From: CAZPUS01 sp964589825
Lineage (GTDB): Bacteria; Fibrobacterota; Chitinivibrionia; Chitinivibrionales; WJKA01
Direction: 5' to 3'
NCBI GenBank assembly: GCA_964589825.1
Contig: CAZPUS010000019.1
Span: 1 to 56,171 of the forward strand
Length of the DNA: 56,171 nucleotides
The translations under genes were made by a program, and so were the position numbers. This document shows, piece by piece, positions 18,503-27,869 of the stretch. Numbering within the stretch: position 1 is the first letter of the stretch; each line of letters begins with the position of its first letter. The notes under the pieces were generated by a model. That model worked only from the letters and a program-made list of their open reading frames with translations. It did no database searches and was not told where the DNA came from.

Positions 18503-18562
18503 GGATTTGAGCTAACAGCTATGAGTTAACAAGCAAACAACACTTCCTGGAAAGGATAAAAC

Positions 18563-19342
18563 GTGCCGACCGAAATACACCCCACCGCAGTGATCGATTC
18601 GGATGCACAACTGGGCGAGAATACAACGGTAGGACCGTATGCGGTCATCGAGCGCAATACGGCTATCGGTGATAATTGCCGGATATACGCGCATGCGATG
18701 ATTGCCTCCGGAACCAGGCTGGGCAGAGGATGCCGCGTCTTTCCCAATGCGGTACTCGGAATGATCCCGCAGGATCTCAAATTCGAGGGGGAGGATTCGC
18801 TTCTCGAGGTAGGGGAGAATACAACCATACGCGAATGCTGTACACTCAACCGTGGAACCAACGCGTCCGGCACAACCAGGGTCGGGAACAACTGCCTTCT
18901 TATGGCCTACTCACATATTGCACATGATTGTGTGGTGGGCGACAATGTGGTAATAGCAAACAGCCTCGCCATGGCAGGACATGTGACGGTAGCGCACGAT
19001 GTGTTCATCGGGGGAGATGTCGCGATTCATCAATTCTGTACCATAGGCGAGTATGCCACACTCGGTGCAAAAGTGTATGTCTCAAACGACGTGGTGCCGT
19101 ATGCCCTGGTAGCCGATTCACCGCCAAAGGTCAAGGGAATCAATTCCATCGGACTGACACGAAAAGGTTTCAGTGAATCGCAGCGGCGAAGCATAAAACG
19201 CGCCTACCGAATACTGTTTCGGCAGGGTCTCAAACTCGACGAGGCGTGTGATACGCTGAAAAAAGAGTACGATGGTAATGCCCAGGTTGAGGCACTCGTT
19301 TCATTTGCAACGCAGAGCTCGCGCGGGCTGCTGCGCATGTAG
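18563..19342 (+). CDS. lpxA: UDP-N-acetylglucosamine O-acyltransferase LpxA
   Basis: First step of lipid A synthesis: moves a 3-hydroxyacyl chain from ACP to UDP-GlcNAc. It has 259 residues and starts with GTG behind a GGAAAGGA ribosome binding site; no ATG fits the conserved N-terminus (TEIHPTAVIDSDAQLGENTTVGPYAVI). The hexapeptide beta-helix covers about residues 1-185 with the signature AYSHIAHDC, in which His121 is the expected catalytic base. The C-terminal helical domain (GLTRKGFSESQRRSIKRAYRILFRQG) is typical. It is the last gene of the envelope block, 60 bases after lpxC/fabZ. lpxB is not in the window. Confidence 0.97.
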   Translation: MPTEIHPTAVIDSDAQLGENTTVGPYAVIERNTAIGDNCRIYAHAMIASGTRLGRGCRVFPNAVLGMIPQDLKFEGEDSLLEVGENTTIRECCTLNRGTNASGTTRVGNNCLLMAYSHIAHDCVVGDNVVIANSLAMAGHVTVAHDVFIGGDVAIHQFCTIGEYATLGAKVYVSNDVVPYALVADSPPKVKGINSIGLTRKGFSESQRRSIKRAYRILFRQGLKLDEACDTLKKEYDGNAQVEALVSFATQSSRGLLRM

Positions 19343-19352
19343 CGACGGTTTC

Positions 19353-20513
19353 TTACCAGGGGTAATTGGTGAGTTCGTAAAAGTAGGATAACGGATCTTC
19401 GTTGTTTTTTGAAAAAGATGCGCGGGATATGAGTTTGTCGAATGCGAGTCCTTCGCATGTCGGGATAAATCCGTGCACCGGGATGTCCAGCTCCTCGACA
19501 GAGTGCAGAGGGGTGGTTTCGAAATAGGCTGCAAGGCACTCAAACAGCGTTCGGTTATTTGCTCCGCCGCCGCCGACCCACACACTTACCCCGAGTCCTT
19601 TCGGGTAGAGCTCTTCCTTGAAATATCTGAAAATCGTATAGGCGGTGAATGCAGTAATTGTCGCCATGGCATCGTGTTGGCTCAGTTTATTCACGCATTT
19701 TGTGTGGATGAGAGGCAGCAGCTGTGACGGCGTGAGCCGTGTACCGCACTTTTTCTGGATGGTTTTCAGCCTGCGATGCAGCTGGACGACGCAGTCGGTA
19801 TTTACCTCTCCGGCGCCTGCAGTATCGCCGTCACGATCGATTCCCTGTGCTATGCCGATTTTGTGGGCGAAGGCGTTTATACAGCATGTTCCCGGACCTG
19901 CATCAAAATCGTGCAGCAGCGCATCTTCATTCCTGCTGCAGGTAAGCACACGGGAAATAAGACCCAGATTGACGTATACAACAATTTCTTCACTACACCG
20001 ACGTGCCAGTGTACGTATCCCATCGGCAACCGGGATATCGTTAAAATGCGTTGTCGGGGTGGTACCGCCAAGTACGGGTGCCTGTATTTGACGCGCCACC
20101 ATCCATGGACGGCCCAGCTCACAACGCCACGGCGTATTGACGTGTATCTCTTCCTCCCATAACGAGAGCTTGTTCATAAGCACAATATCGACAGTTCGTA
20201 TCATACCGGGAGAATTATCGAGCAGCCCGCGAGCGCACTCTGCAAAAAGCCGTGAGATATAATAATCGGCCGCCGCCATGTCACGCAGCGTGGCCCTGGT
20301 CTCTTTTTCCTGCTGGATGTGAAGAAGATATGAAAAAAGATCGGCATGATTGCTGTCGTAGGGATAAAATGCACTGGAGAGAATGCGCCACGAATCTGCA
20401 TTATGATTGGTTTCGATGAATACACCCTGCACACCGCTGTGCTGACGCCCTGCCGAAAGCACCATAATTCGTCGACGGTTTTTTCTGCGGATTTTTTTCA
20501 GCACTCTATGCAT
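19353..20513 (-). CDS. AnmK-like sugar kinase family protein, catalytic motifs degenerate
   Basis: 386 residues of the anhydro-N-acetylmuramic acid kinase (UPF0075) fold, an ASKHA-type enzyme of peptidoglycan recycling. The C-terminal half carries family motifs: DFDAGPGTCCINAF (DxGPGN), GIDRDGDTAGAGEVN (DkDG...G) and VWVGGGGANNRTLFECL. The N-terminal phosphate-binding motif MSGTSLDG is replaced by LSAGRQHSGVQG. Where AnmK has GDFRxxD with the catalytic Asp, this protein has GGTTPTTHFND, judged by hand alignment from memory. It may therefore be a pseudo-kinase or have a shifted substrate. It is convergent with lpxA (10 bases apart). The start could also be at MVLSAG, 16 codons in. Confidence 0.75.
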   Translation of the reverse strand: MHRVLKKIRRKNRRRIMVLSAGRQHSGVQGVFIETNHNADSWRILSSAFYPYDSNHADLFSYLLHIQQEKETRATLRDMAAADYYISRLFAECARGLLDNSPGMIRTVDIVLMNKLSLWEEEIHVNTPWRCELGRPWMVARQIQAPVLGGTTPTTHFNDIPVADGIRTLARRCSEEIVVYVNLGLISRVLTCSRNEDALLHDFDAGPGTCCINAFAHKIGIAQGIDRDGDTAGAGEVNTDCVVQLHRRLKTIQKKCGTRLTPSQLLPLIHTKCVNKLSQHDAMATITAFTAYTIFRYFKEELYPKGLGVSVWVGGGGANNRTLFECLAAYFETTPLHSVEELDIPVHGFIPTCEGLAFDKLISRASFSKNNEDPLSYFYELTNYPW

Positions 20514-20910
20514 GAAGCTTATTTCCTGTTGACAAAAGAGTGTTCAATTTCGATACGATCGATATCTGAACTAAGCGCCTATTGTAAAGAAAAAGCACTG
20601 CTGTCGACTTCTTGTCGCCTCCTCGCGTAGAAAAGAGCCGATGGGGTTCAGCTTGATTTGAAGCCATACCACTGGCATAACAAACAGAAGAGGATACCTG
20701 ATCACTCGTTTCAGGTAAAATATATATTGTCCGTTTTTGTATGTATAATAAAGTTGCAGCGTGGATTGCCCATATTGTAATTTGTTTGTCACAGTGTGGG
20801 CTTGCTTTAAGCATGTACCTCATTACATCTAAAGCAGCTGTGTGTAAGGAAGAGCAAAAAGCTAGTGCTGCATATAATTTTACAACCTTTAGCGCTAAGG
20901 ACCCCTTATC
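20514..20910. other. Intergenic region with a possible displaced signal-peptide frame
   Basis: About 400 bases between the AnmK-like gene and the FG-GAP gene, which are divergent, so both promoters should lie here. A TATAAT hexamer occurs at 20744-20749 but lacks a good -35. A short frame from 20741 encodes a hydrophobic, signal-like start (MYNKVAAWIAHIVICLSQCG) but runs in a different frame from the FG-GAP gene and has no ribosome binding site. Confidence 0.4.
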
Positions 20911-23154
20911 ATGCGTAATGGAAACCTCGTTTGGGATTCAATTATCATTGACTCCTCACCTCCTGTAAAGAACCTCGCAAGTTGTGTAGTAGCTGATATT
21001 ATGGGGAATGGCCTCCCCGAAATAGTGACCGGAGGATATGGGCATTTATTGTGGTATTCGCTTTTAACCCATGAACGCGGAATTATCGGAGATGGTGAAT
21101 TCGGTGTGGGACTTGCCGCGCATGATATCGATAACGACGGCATCGTGGAAATATGTGCGGGAGTTAAAACAGTGGGCTCTTCATCGTGGTCATTGCGCTG
21201 GTATACACCATGTGCGGATACCCGTTCCTCCTGGCAGAGTCATCTCGTAGACCCTCTTTGTAACGGTCATGCGCATGACATCGTGTTTTTTGATATCGAT
21301 AACGACGGTATCGTTGAAATAATAGCCAATGCAGCCTATTGCCCTCTACCCGGACTCTATATATACAAGCCTCGGGCAGATGTTACCGAGGTATGGGACA
21401 AATATACAGTATCCGAAGGGATCTTTAGCGAAGGTATATCCATTGCGGATGTAACCGGTGACGGGGCATGGGAAATTGTGCACGGCCCCGACTATTACAC
21501 TCAACCCCCCGGCGGTCCGTTGAACCATGACTGGAATCGTCACGTGTATGCAGAGGGGTTCCGGGAGATGTCACGCACGGCTTGTGTTGACATTACCGGG
21601 AACGGTCGTCCCGATATCGTTATAGTGGAATCCGAGTATCCTGATGGACGCATGGCGTGGTACGAAAACCGTATTGACGAAGGTTCAACTGCTAAATTAG
21701 TTGCACATCCAATGGACTCCTCCCTCAATTTTGCACATTCACTGCAGGCGTGGAAAGATGGTCATCACGTACACGTGTTTTGTGCTGAAATGGCTGCAGG
21801 GGGGTGGTCCGCTCCGTATAACTTCAACGCAAGGATAATGAAGTATACTACTGAAAACAAAGGCACGGAATGGGATAAAAAATTCATCCGCCAAGGTGAG
21901 GGGTCTCATCAGGCGATAATGTGCGATATCGATGACGACGGGGAGCGTGAAGTTGTCAGTAAAATATGGGGCAACACACGGCATAAACCAAAACTGGAGA
22001 TAATCAAAAAACAAAATAAAAGCTCCTGTTTTCATGGTTACAGACATATATTTCTTGACCGTGACAAACCATATGCAGGAACTGATATTGTGAGCGCGGA
22101 TATAGACGGGGACGGTTTCAATGAGGTGGTGTGCGGCAAATGGTGGTATAGGACTCATCAGCAAAAGCGACACGAAATACCGGGGATCCTTCAGGTTATT
22201 TGCGCTGCCGATATTGACGGGGACGGTCGCGACGAACTGATTGCCACGACCACTGCAGTGGGCACCGATCCTTCTGAATCGGACACCACATTAACCAACA
22301 ATTTCTGCTGGGCCAAAGCAATCGATCCGCACAATGATGAATGGGAGGTAATCCATTTTGGTCAGGGCTGCGGAGACTGGCCTCACGGAAGTCTTGTCAC
22401 CGATCTTCGTGGGGACGGGACCCTTGTATTTGCCGCATCGTATCACAGCGCACACGCAAAAAAAGAGAAAGAGAACCCGCATTATCCTGAAATATTTGAA
22501 ATTCCGGAGGACCTGCATAACACTCCTTGGAAAAAACAGGTGCTGGCGCAGATTGACTACGGTGAAGAGATGGTCGCGTGCGACATAAACGGAAACGGAT
22601 TGAACGACATTGTCGCCGGACCATGGGTGCTTGAAAATAAAGGTGGATACAGGTTTTCTGTTCATAAGCTGGTGGATGATTTTTACCCCGCCCGTGTCGC
22701 TGTGGTCGATATAAACGGTAACGGAAAGTATGATATAGTGATAGGGGAGGAGGTTCTCGATTTTGCCAATAGAACCACTCCCTGGTCGAGGCTGGCGTGG
22801 CTGGAACATCCACAGAACCCGTGGAAGCAGAAGTGGGAAATTCATGTAATAGACAAAATGCGATGCCCGCATTCGGTTGCCGCGGTCGATATGGACGGAG
22901 ACGGAAACGCTGAAATTATATGCGGCGAACACGACCCGTTCGCACCGTATCGCAGCAGATGTCGTCTGTGGGTATACAAAAAAGCGGATGCCGGGGCACG
23001 CACATGGATTCAGTATATGATCGACGATCGATTTGAGCATCATGACGGTGCACAACCGATCACCTTACCGACCGGAAAAATGGGAATCATGAGCCACGGG
23101 TGGAAAGACTGCAAGTACGTACATCTGTGGGTTCCGGGATCAGAAGCCTTCTAA
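20911..23154 (+). CDS. FG-GAP/VCBS-repeat beta-propeller protein
   Basis: 747 residues made almost wholly of FG-GAP/VCBS-type repeats. About ten calcium-loop motifs of the form D-[IM]-[DNT]-[GN]-[DN]-G are visible: DIDNDGIVEI (twice), DITGNGRPDIV, DIDDDGEREVV, DIDGDGFNEVVCG, DIDGDGRDELIA, DINGNGLNDIVAG, DINGNGKYDIVIG and DMDGDGNAEIICG. Such proteins fold as one or more beta-propellers and are usually extracellular, in adhesion or polysaccharide-related roles. The ATG has a good AAGGA ribosome binding site, and the frame is closed by a stop 15 bases upstream. As read here there is no signal peptide and no C-terminal sorting tail, which is odd for the family. No enzyme domain is visible. Confidence 0.88.
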   Translation: MRNGNLVWDSIIIDSSPPVKNLASCVVADIMGNGLPEIVTGGYGHLLWYSLLTHERGIIGDGEFGVGLAAHDIDNDGIVEICAGVKTVGSSSWSLRWYTPCADTRSSWQSHLVDPLCNGHAHDIVFFDIDNDGIVEIIANAAYCPLPGLYIYKPRADVTEVWDKYTVSEGIFSEGISIADVTGDGAWEIVHGPDYYTQPPGGPLNHDWNRHVYAEGFREMSRTACVDITGNGRPDIVIVESEYPDGRMAWYENRIDEGSTAKLVAHPMDSSLNFAHSLQAWKDGHHVHVFCAEMAAGGWSAPYNFNARIMKYTTENKGTEWDKKFIRQGEGSHQAIMCDIDDDGEREVVSKIWGNTRHKPKLEIIKKQNKSSCFHGYRHIFLDRDKPYAGTDIVSADIDGDGFNEVVCGKWWYRTHQQKRHEIPGILQVICAADIDGDGRDELIATTTAVGTDPSESDTTLTNNFCWAKAIDPHNDEWEVIHFGQGCGDWPHGSLVTDLRGDGTLVFAASYHSAHAKKEKENPHYPEIFEIPEDLHNTPWKKQVLAQIDYGEEMVACDINGNGLNDIVAGPWVLENKGGYRFSVHKLVDDFYPARVAVVDINGNGKYDIVIGEEVLDFANRTTPWSRLAWLEHPQNPWKQKWEIHVIDKMRCPHSVAAVDMDGDGNAEIICGEHDPFAPYRSRCRLWVYKKADAGARTWIQYMIDDRFEHHDGAQPITLPTGKMGIMSHGWKDCKYVHLWVPGSEAF

Positions 23155-23246
23155 AAAAAGTCCATACCCCTAAATGCTATGGAGCCAACGACTGCTACGT
23201 ATGCAGGCTGATAGCGGAGCGACTTCATTTCTCCAGCCTGATATTC

Positions 23247-23888
23247 TTACTGCTTTGTTTCGATGCGGTGCATACGCACGCGTGTACGTATGTCGATGGT
23301 GTCCTTTACCCTGACCGATCCCAGCAGCAGTGTGGGAGGTTCGAGCCGGTACGCGGATAGCGATACGCTGAAATCGGCATGAAAACCGAGGCTGTCATCG
23401 TCTGCGAAAAAACCGGACGACACTGCCTTAATGATGCGGGTACTATTGCGTATCTTCAACCTGAAACGAAATTCAGTCGGTTTTTGTGTGCCTTTCCTAA
23501 TGTTGAGAAATGCGGAATGATTGAGCATGCCTGCAATAACCGGGAATTTTTCCGCTTCGAGTGTGGAATGCATGTTTTCGTTCAATGCATTATTGGGTGT
23601 GGCGAGGCTTTCGGCATATACCTCGATGCGTGTAACCGTTGATGTGTCGGCTGCACTGGTGTCCGATGCGGTTTGATACTCAAATGGTTCGCTGACGGCA
23701 CGACCCCGAAAATCATGGAATGTTGAATAGCCGTGAAACGAAATCTGTACCACGCCCCGGTATACAGAATGGTATACGGAGTCGGATTCTGGCGCTTGTG
23801 TTGAGAGTTCTGCATGCACAACTGCGGGACGCAGACCCAATATGGTGGTATACAGTAAAAAAATAAGTATGAGACTTTTAATTTTCAT
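23247..23888 (-). CDS. YceI-like secreted protein
   Basis: 213 residues starting at MKIKSLILIFLLYTT, chosen because it begins a signal peptide (to about HAE at 26) and has an AAAGGA ribosome binding site. The longer frame adds 47 unlikely residues. The mature part follows the YceI lipocalin-like pattern: VQISFHGYSTFHDFRGR (usual 'vxGtFxdFxG'), then TRIEVYAESLATPNNALNENMHSTLEAEKFPVI, matching the family's 'SLdTgnxxRDxHLkspdFfdvekyP', and a closing SVSLSAYRLEPPTLLLGSVRVKDTIDI. YceI proteins bind long isoprenoid or amide lipids in the periplasm, so lipid binding is a fair inference. The gene is convergent with the FG-GAP gene and divergent from the next one. Confidence 0.78.
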   Translation of the reverse strand: MKIKSLILIFLLYTTILGLRPAVVHAELSTQAPESDSVYHSVYRGVVQISFHGYSTFHDFRGRAVSEPFEYQTASDTSAADTSTVTRIEVYAESLATPNNALNENMHSTLEAEKFPVIAGMLNHSAFLNIRKGTQKPTEFRFRLKIRNSTRIIKAVSSGFFADDDSLGFHADFSVSLSAYRLEPPTLLLGSVRVKDTIDIRTRVRMHRIETKQ

Positions 23889-24016
23889 ATCATTCCTTTC
23901 ACAGGGTAAAAAATAGGCTCTGCGCGCACGATTAATTATTTTTTTCGTAACTACCGGAACCGAGCGTTGTTGCACATCCAATATGGTGCGATCCGCACCG
24001 CAATCAGAGCTACCAT

Positions 24017-24685
24017 ATGGCACTCTCAACCATCGAACTGCGTTGGTTTTTTACTGCAGAACTGCACGAATCGGTTGAATCGTGGTTTAAATCGACAAAA
24101 CCATGGGCTGGGGACTACGATGCACAACGCTTACAATGGCCTCCGAAGTGGCGCGATGATACGTATCTGCACGTGGGTGGCCATCCCGACATGGGAATAA
24201 AGCTGCGTGGTGCGCCGTCGCAACGCGCATCACGCACACGAATCGACATTAAGGGGAGGACTGCCCGACTCGGTGAACTCCGTATAAATGAACAATTGTT
24301 CGGGTGCCCGGAAATGTGGACCAAATGGTCGTATGTCGGCGATACGCTTGCACGGCTGCTTTCGGGAGAAAAAACTCCACTGTTTATCACTGTGCGGAAA
24401 AAACGTCTCCTTCGGCGTCTCAGCCTTGATGCATTTGCCAATGCACGCGAAATCACCTCGCAGGAAAGCCCGATGGAGCGTGGCATCCACATCGAACTCA
24501 CACAGATCGAATGCGGGGATATACGTGCATGGACACTTGGGTTCGAAGCCTTTCCCGCCGATCATAATATGCTCGATGCATTCTGGCGGAATGTACGCGT
24601 ATTTCTTCGTTCGTATCACAATACAGAACTCAACGCAGAAATGTCGATGGGGTATCCTGCGTGGATAGAAAGGGTGGTGAGGTAA
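24017..24685 (+). CDS. Uncharacterised 222-residue protein, CYTH-like look
   Basis: No firm family. It begins IELRWFFTAELHESVESWF, has an RxDDTYLHVGGHPDMGIKLR segment, then RTRIDIKGRTARLGELRI, and MWTKWSYVGDTL. The alternating charged strands (E-L-R, K-L-R, D-I-K) pointing into a shared pocket recall CYTH/triphosphate-tunnel proteins, but the EXEXK signature itself is not present, so this is only a structural guess. There is no signal peptide, so it is probably cytoplasmic. Its stop codon lies inside a GTAATTAATA string that also flanks the RAYT element at 36674, so a mobile element inserted exactly at, or created, this gene's end. Confidence 0.65.
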   Translation: MALSTIELRWFFTAELHESVESWFKSTKPWAGDYDAQRLQWPPKWRDDTYLHVGGHPDMGIKLRGAPSQRASRTRIDIKGRTARLGELRINEQLFGCPEMWTKWSYVGDTLARLLSGEKTPLFITVRKKRLLRRLSLDAFANAREITSQESPMERGIHIELTQIECGDIRAWTLGFEAFPADHNMLDAFWRNVRVFLRSYHNTELNAEMSMGYPAWIERVVR

Positions 24686-24698
24686 TTAATAAAAAACA

Positions 24699-24895
24699 GG
24701 GGACGGTGGCTTTTTATATTTTTAAGAATTACCACAATAGCTCGTGCAGCAGTTGAAGGCTGTATTGTAACTAATAATATATTAAGTGGTTACGGCGGCG
24801 TGGCGAGGTCGGAAAAGCCGTCGTTTTCAGGTCATGGAAGATGGAAGGCAGGGCACACTATTGCTCTCTTAAAAATATAAAAAGCCACCGTCCCC
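24699..24895 (+). mobile_element. Non-autonomous RAYT derivative (MITE-like)
   Basis: A 197-bp element with perfect 28-bp terminal inverted repeats (24699-24726 and 24868-24895), starting GGGGACGGTGGC and ending GCCACCGTCCCC. The ends are the same as those of the RAYT element at 36686-37699. Just inside the left end, ACCACAATAGCTCG and CAGTTGAAGGCTGT align with the first codons of the transposase gene (GCCACGAAAAGCTCG, CAGTTGCCGGTTGT), but the ATG is lost. It is thus an internally deleted relative of the transposase element, presumably movable only in trans. Both copies have GTAATTAATA just outside the left end. A short run of TCCCCTCATTT-type repeats follows to about 24930. Confidence 0.9.
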
Positions 24896-24981
24896 TCATT
24901 TCCGTCCCCCTCATTTCCCCTCATTCTCATATTCTTTTTCTGCCAATATGCAGCGGAAACGTATCCGCCTTATCGTTAGTC

Positions 24982-27801
24982 CTAATGCGTGTTAAAACTC
25001 AGGCTATATCCGGGCAGAACCAGTGTGTCACCGTTCATATAGCAGTGGATATAGTATTTTCCTGCGTCTGCGACCGTGTATTCGAATCTGCATATTGCGG
25101 ATGTGTCTGAGGACGATGCAAGCGCTCTGGAGCGCAGGCTTTGGTTTATCAAGCTGATACGAAACCCGGAAGTACGATTCTCTCCAAGGTCAGCTTCCAC
25201 GATCAGTGAGTCCCCGGCCGACAGGGAACATGAAAACCAGTCATCATCGTATAGCGCGAGCTGGTCATAGGTCCCGGGTAAAAGTGCGAAGGCGGCTTGT
25301 GCGGAGTCGTTCTCTTCCAGGGTGTCGTCCGAAAACGTGGTGGAGGTGAGCTGCAATGTGTAGGGTACTACCGCAGGATGAATGAAATCACGGTTAAAAT
25401 CGGACCAGCCGCTCAGGGAGGGTTTGGTATATACTTCGATAAAGATGGTGCTCTCTTTATCGAATGCTACGGTATGATCATAGGAGGTATCGAGCGCATC
25501 GAACGTGGAAATCCACAGATCATCAGGATTTTTAAAGATACGTATCTGCGCGGCATACCGGGTACGGTCGAAAGAGACCGGTTCGTATCGCGTGTGCAGA
25601 TGCACTTGCGTATATGCCGGCACCTCGAGTCGATAGTAATCACGATTCTTGAGAACGAGTAACAAAGAGTCGTGCGTACCGGTGGTTATAGCTGCGGCAT
25701 GTGTCATAGAATCGTTCTCCTCATATCTGTCGTCAGATACTGAAAACGGGGAGAAAACGGTCTGCAGGGAATAGCGGACCACAGCATCCGAAGTGTCCCA
25801 TGTACCGGGATTGAACCGGGAAATGCTCACCACAAACGAGTCCTGTCGCAGACTTGTAACTCTTTTGCGCAGGCTCCTCCCCCAGACAACCGCATTCCCC
25901 TTATTTTCGACAGATATGTTGATTTTTGAAAGGTCGGAGACCTCTTCCGGGGTAAATATTACAGATGTCGTACCTGCTGAATCGGGGACCGTAATACGGT
26001 AATAGTCGTTATCATCGCCCACAAGACGGAGGCTGTCGTATGCAGCATAGGATAGCGGGGCTGCATTTTTTGCAGTATCGTTCTCTTCGAAGCGGTCGTC
26101 CATTTTCTGTGTGGAAATGTGACTGTAAGAGAGCGTATAGGAAAAAACATGGTCGAGAGTCGGCCGGGTGGATGTGATTCGTATATAATAAGTTCCCGGT
26201 CTTTCTATGATTCGATTGATACGCTTTTGTCCCGATCCTGAGCCGGATTCAATATATGAGCCTATGGAATCGTAAAGTGCGAGACTCAGGTGGGCGGTTA
26301 TATATGATAAAAATTCATGCGGAGTATAGTCGATTCCAACCGCGAGCTGGCCTTTGGACTCGATCGTGAGCCGATACCAGTCGATATCGTAATTCGACGC
26401 ATTGAGATCGTCGTAGGTGCCGGGTTCCAGCGGTGTGGCCATCGAAATGGTATCGTTGGGCTCCAAACTGTCGCCGCCGGTTTGGGTCGTAATTTCGACA
26501 TCAACCGAGTATGGGATGATATGACCGCTCGTATCTCCCTGCAGTATGGTAAGATTGTAGGAATAGGGGAGCACGAGAAGATAGTACGTCCCCGGTGCCT
26601 GGCTTGTGTAAGAGATACGCAAGGGAGCTTCCGAATATTCGTGTTCGAGCCGGTGCCCGGAGGAATCCTTGTATAATGCAGCGGATAGCCTCTGTGATGA
26701 AGTACCCTGACAGTCGATTGTCAGATCAAGGATTTGTGTACCTTCCGGTACGTCGATTGCATACCAGTCACTGTCATCGGGCGCAACGATGCGCAAGGAA
26801 TCGTACGATGCCGCGCTCATTGAAGCTGCAGTTTCCCGACGGTTGTTGGGTTCGAAGCGATCATTGTCACCGCTGACCTGCACTATATCCGCATTTCTGA
26901 TATCAAGCAAAAGCGTATACGGCCCCGACGCCTTCGCATCGTAGGCAGCCACATATACACATAGGGTATCGTCCACGACAGGAGCCCGTATAAGAGTAAG
27001 AGTATCGGACGAGGATGTGGTATTGGCTACGAGTGATCCGTGCCTGTTGTAAAGCCTGAAGCTGTACCTGTTGCCCGAAAAGTATGAATGCGCCAGCCTG
27101 GCGATCAGCGTATCACCGCGCGAGACGGGTACGCGGGCGCAATCGACATCGTACAATACGCGGTCGGTAAACCCGGTAGATGATACGAAGGTGGTAACAT
27201 CGCTACACGCATCGTCTTCTTCGAATGTATCGTCGGCAAGACGTTGTCTTTTGATACGCAGCGCATAATAGATCGAATCGGGCATAGCGTAGCCTGCGAT
27301 ACGTATATAAAGTGTCTCGGGAGATGGGGTGGTTACCACAATGCTGTCGGGTGAGGAGAACGTCATATCGGTGTAGTTGCGTCCCGACTGTGTAGATGCG
27401 CCATTGTCCTGTAATACCTGTATATAAAGTCCCCTGCACGAATCGGTGTTTTGTGCAGAGGTAAAGAGCGATATCACGATCTTTTCCTGTGAATCCGTAA
27501 CAACATAAAACCAGTCCAGATCACCCGGCACATATACAAGGTGGTCATCAGCGCCTTCTGTCACCAGTATCGCACTATCCGCGATGTTATTGGGTTCATA
27601 TTCATCGTTGGATGCAGGGGTGGTGCTGTCCACCGAGATGAAGCCGTTACCGTTGCCGCCTCCCGCAGAGGTTGTATCCCCACAATGAAGCAACCATACA
27701 AACAGGCACAGCGGCATACAAAACAATGTGACGCATTCGAATGTCCGTCTGCGTTTCTTCCGGGCATTGTTGCACACACAGCCGTGTGTAAAGGAGTTCA
27801 T
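24982..27801 (-). CDS. Lipoprotein with seven PPC-type repeats
   Basis: 939 residues. An N-terminal lipoprotein signal (hydrophobic LFCMPLCLFVWLLHC) gives a lipid-anchored Cys at about residue 40, followed by a Gly/Ser/Thr linker. Seven tandem domains of about 125 residues follow, each opening with an acidic motif: NDEYEPNN at about 64, DDTFEEDD 189, NDRFEPNN 312, GDSLEPND 443, DDRFEEND 568, DDRYEEND 690 and DDTLEEND 824. A 'DxDWYxi.v' strand and a 'GtYyi.v' strand come later in each. This is the pattern of bacterial pre-peptidase C-terminal (PPC) domains, here without any peptidase. AAAGGA precedes the ATG at good spacing. It is the second gene of a probable operon behind the propeller gene. 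A surface adhesin or binding scaffold is the likely role. Confidence 0.85.
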   Translation of the reverse strand: MNSFTHGCVCNNARKKRRRTFECVTLFCMPLCLFVWLLHCGDTTSAGGGNGNGFISVDSTTPASNDEYEPNNIADSAILVTEGADDHLVYVPGDLDWFYVVTDSQEKIVISLFTSAQNTDSCRGLYIQVLQDNGASTQSGRNYTDMTFSSPDSIVVTTPSPETLYIRIAGYAMPDSIYYALRIKRQRLADDTFEEDDACSDVTTFVSSTGFTDRVLYDVDCARVPVSRGDTLIARLAHSYFSGNRYSFRLYNRHGSLVANTTSSSDTLTLIRAPVVDDTLCVYVAAYDAKASGPYTLLLDIRNADIVQVSGDNDRFEPNNRRETAASMSAASYDSLRIVAPDDSDWYAIDVPEGTQILDLTIDCQGTSSQRLSAALYKDSSGHRLEHEYSEAPLRISYTSQAPGTYYLLVLPYSYNLTILQGDTSGHIIPYSVDVEITTQTGGDSLEPNDTISMATPLEPGTYDDLNASNYDIDWYRLTIESKGQLAVGIDYTPHEFLSYITAHLSLALYDSIGSYIESGSGSGQKRINRIIERPGTYYIRITSTRPTLDHVFSYTLSYSHISTQKMDDRFEENDTAKNAAPLSYAAYDSLRLVGDDNDYYRITVPDSAGTTSVIFTPEEVSDLSKINISVENKGNAVVWGRSLRKRVTSLRQDSFVVSISRFNPGTWDTSDAVVRYSLQTVFSPFSVSDDRYEENDSMTHAAAITTGTHDSLLLVLKNRDYYRLEVPAYTQVHLHTRYEPVSFDRTRYAAQIRIFKNPDDLWISTFDALDTSYDHTVAFDKESTIFIEVYTKPSLSGWSDFNRDFIHPAVVPYTLQLTSTTFSDDTLEENDSAQAAFALLPGTYDQLALYDDDWFSCSLSAGDSLIVEADLGENRTSGFRISLINQSLRSRALASSSDTSAICRFEYTVADAGKYYIHCYMNGDTLVLPGYSLSFNTH

Positions 27802-27869
27802 GTGCCGATCCTTTCAGCCAGAGTAGTCTACTTTGGGACATACCTGGGATGCGTTTCAGGCATATACGC

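Noticed and set aside
24890..24935. Short CCCTCATTT repeats as a possible CRISPR or satellite.
   Set aside because: Units are under 13 bases, uneven and without spacers; more likely slippage at the edge of the mobile element.
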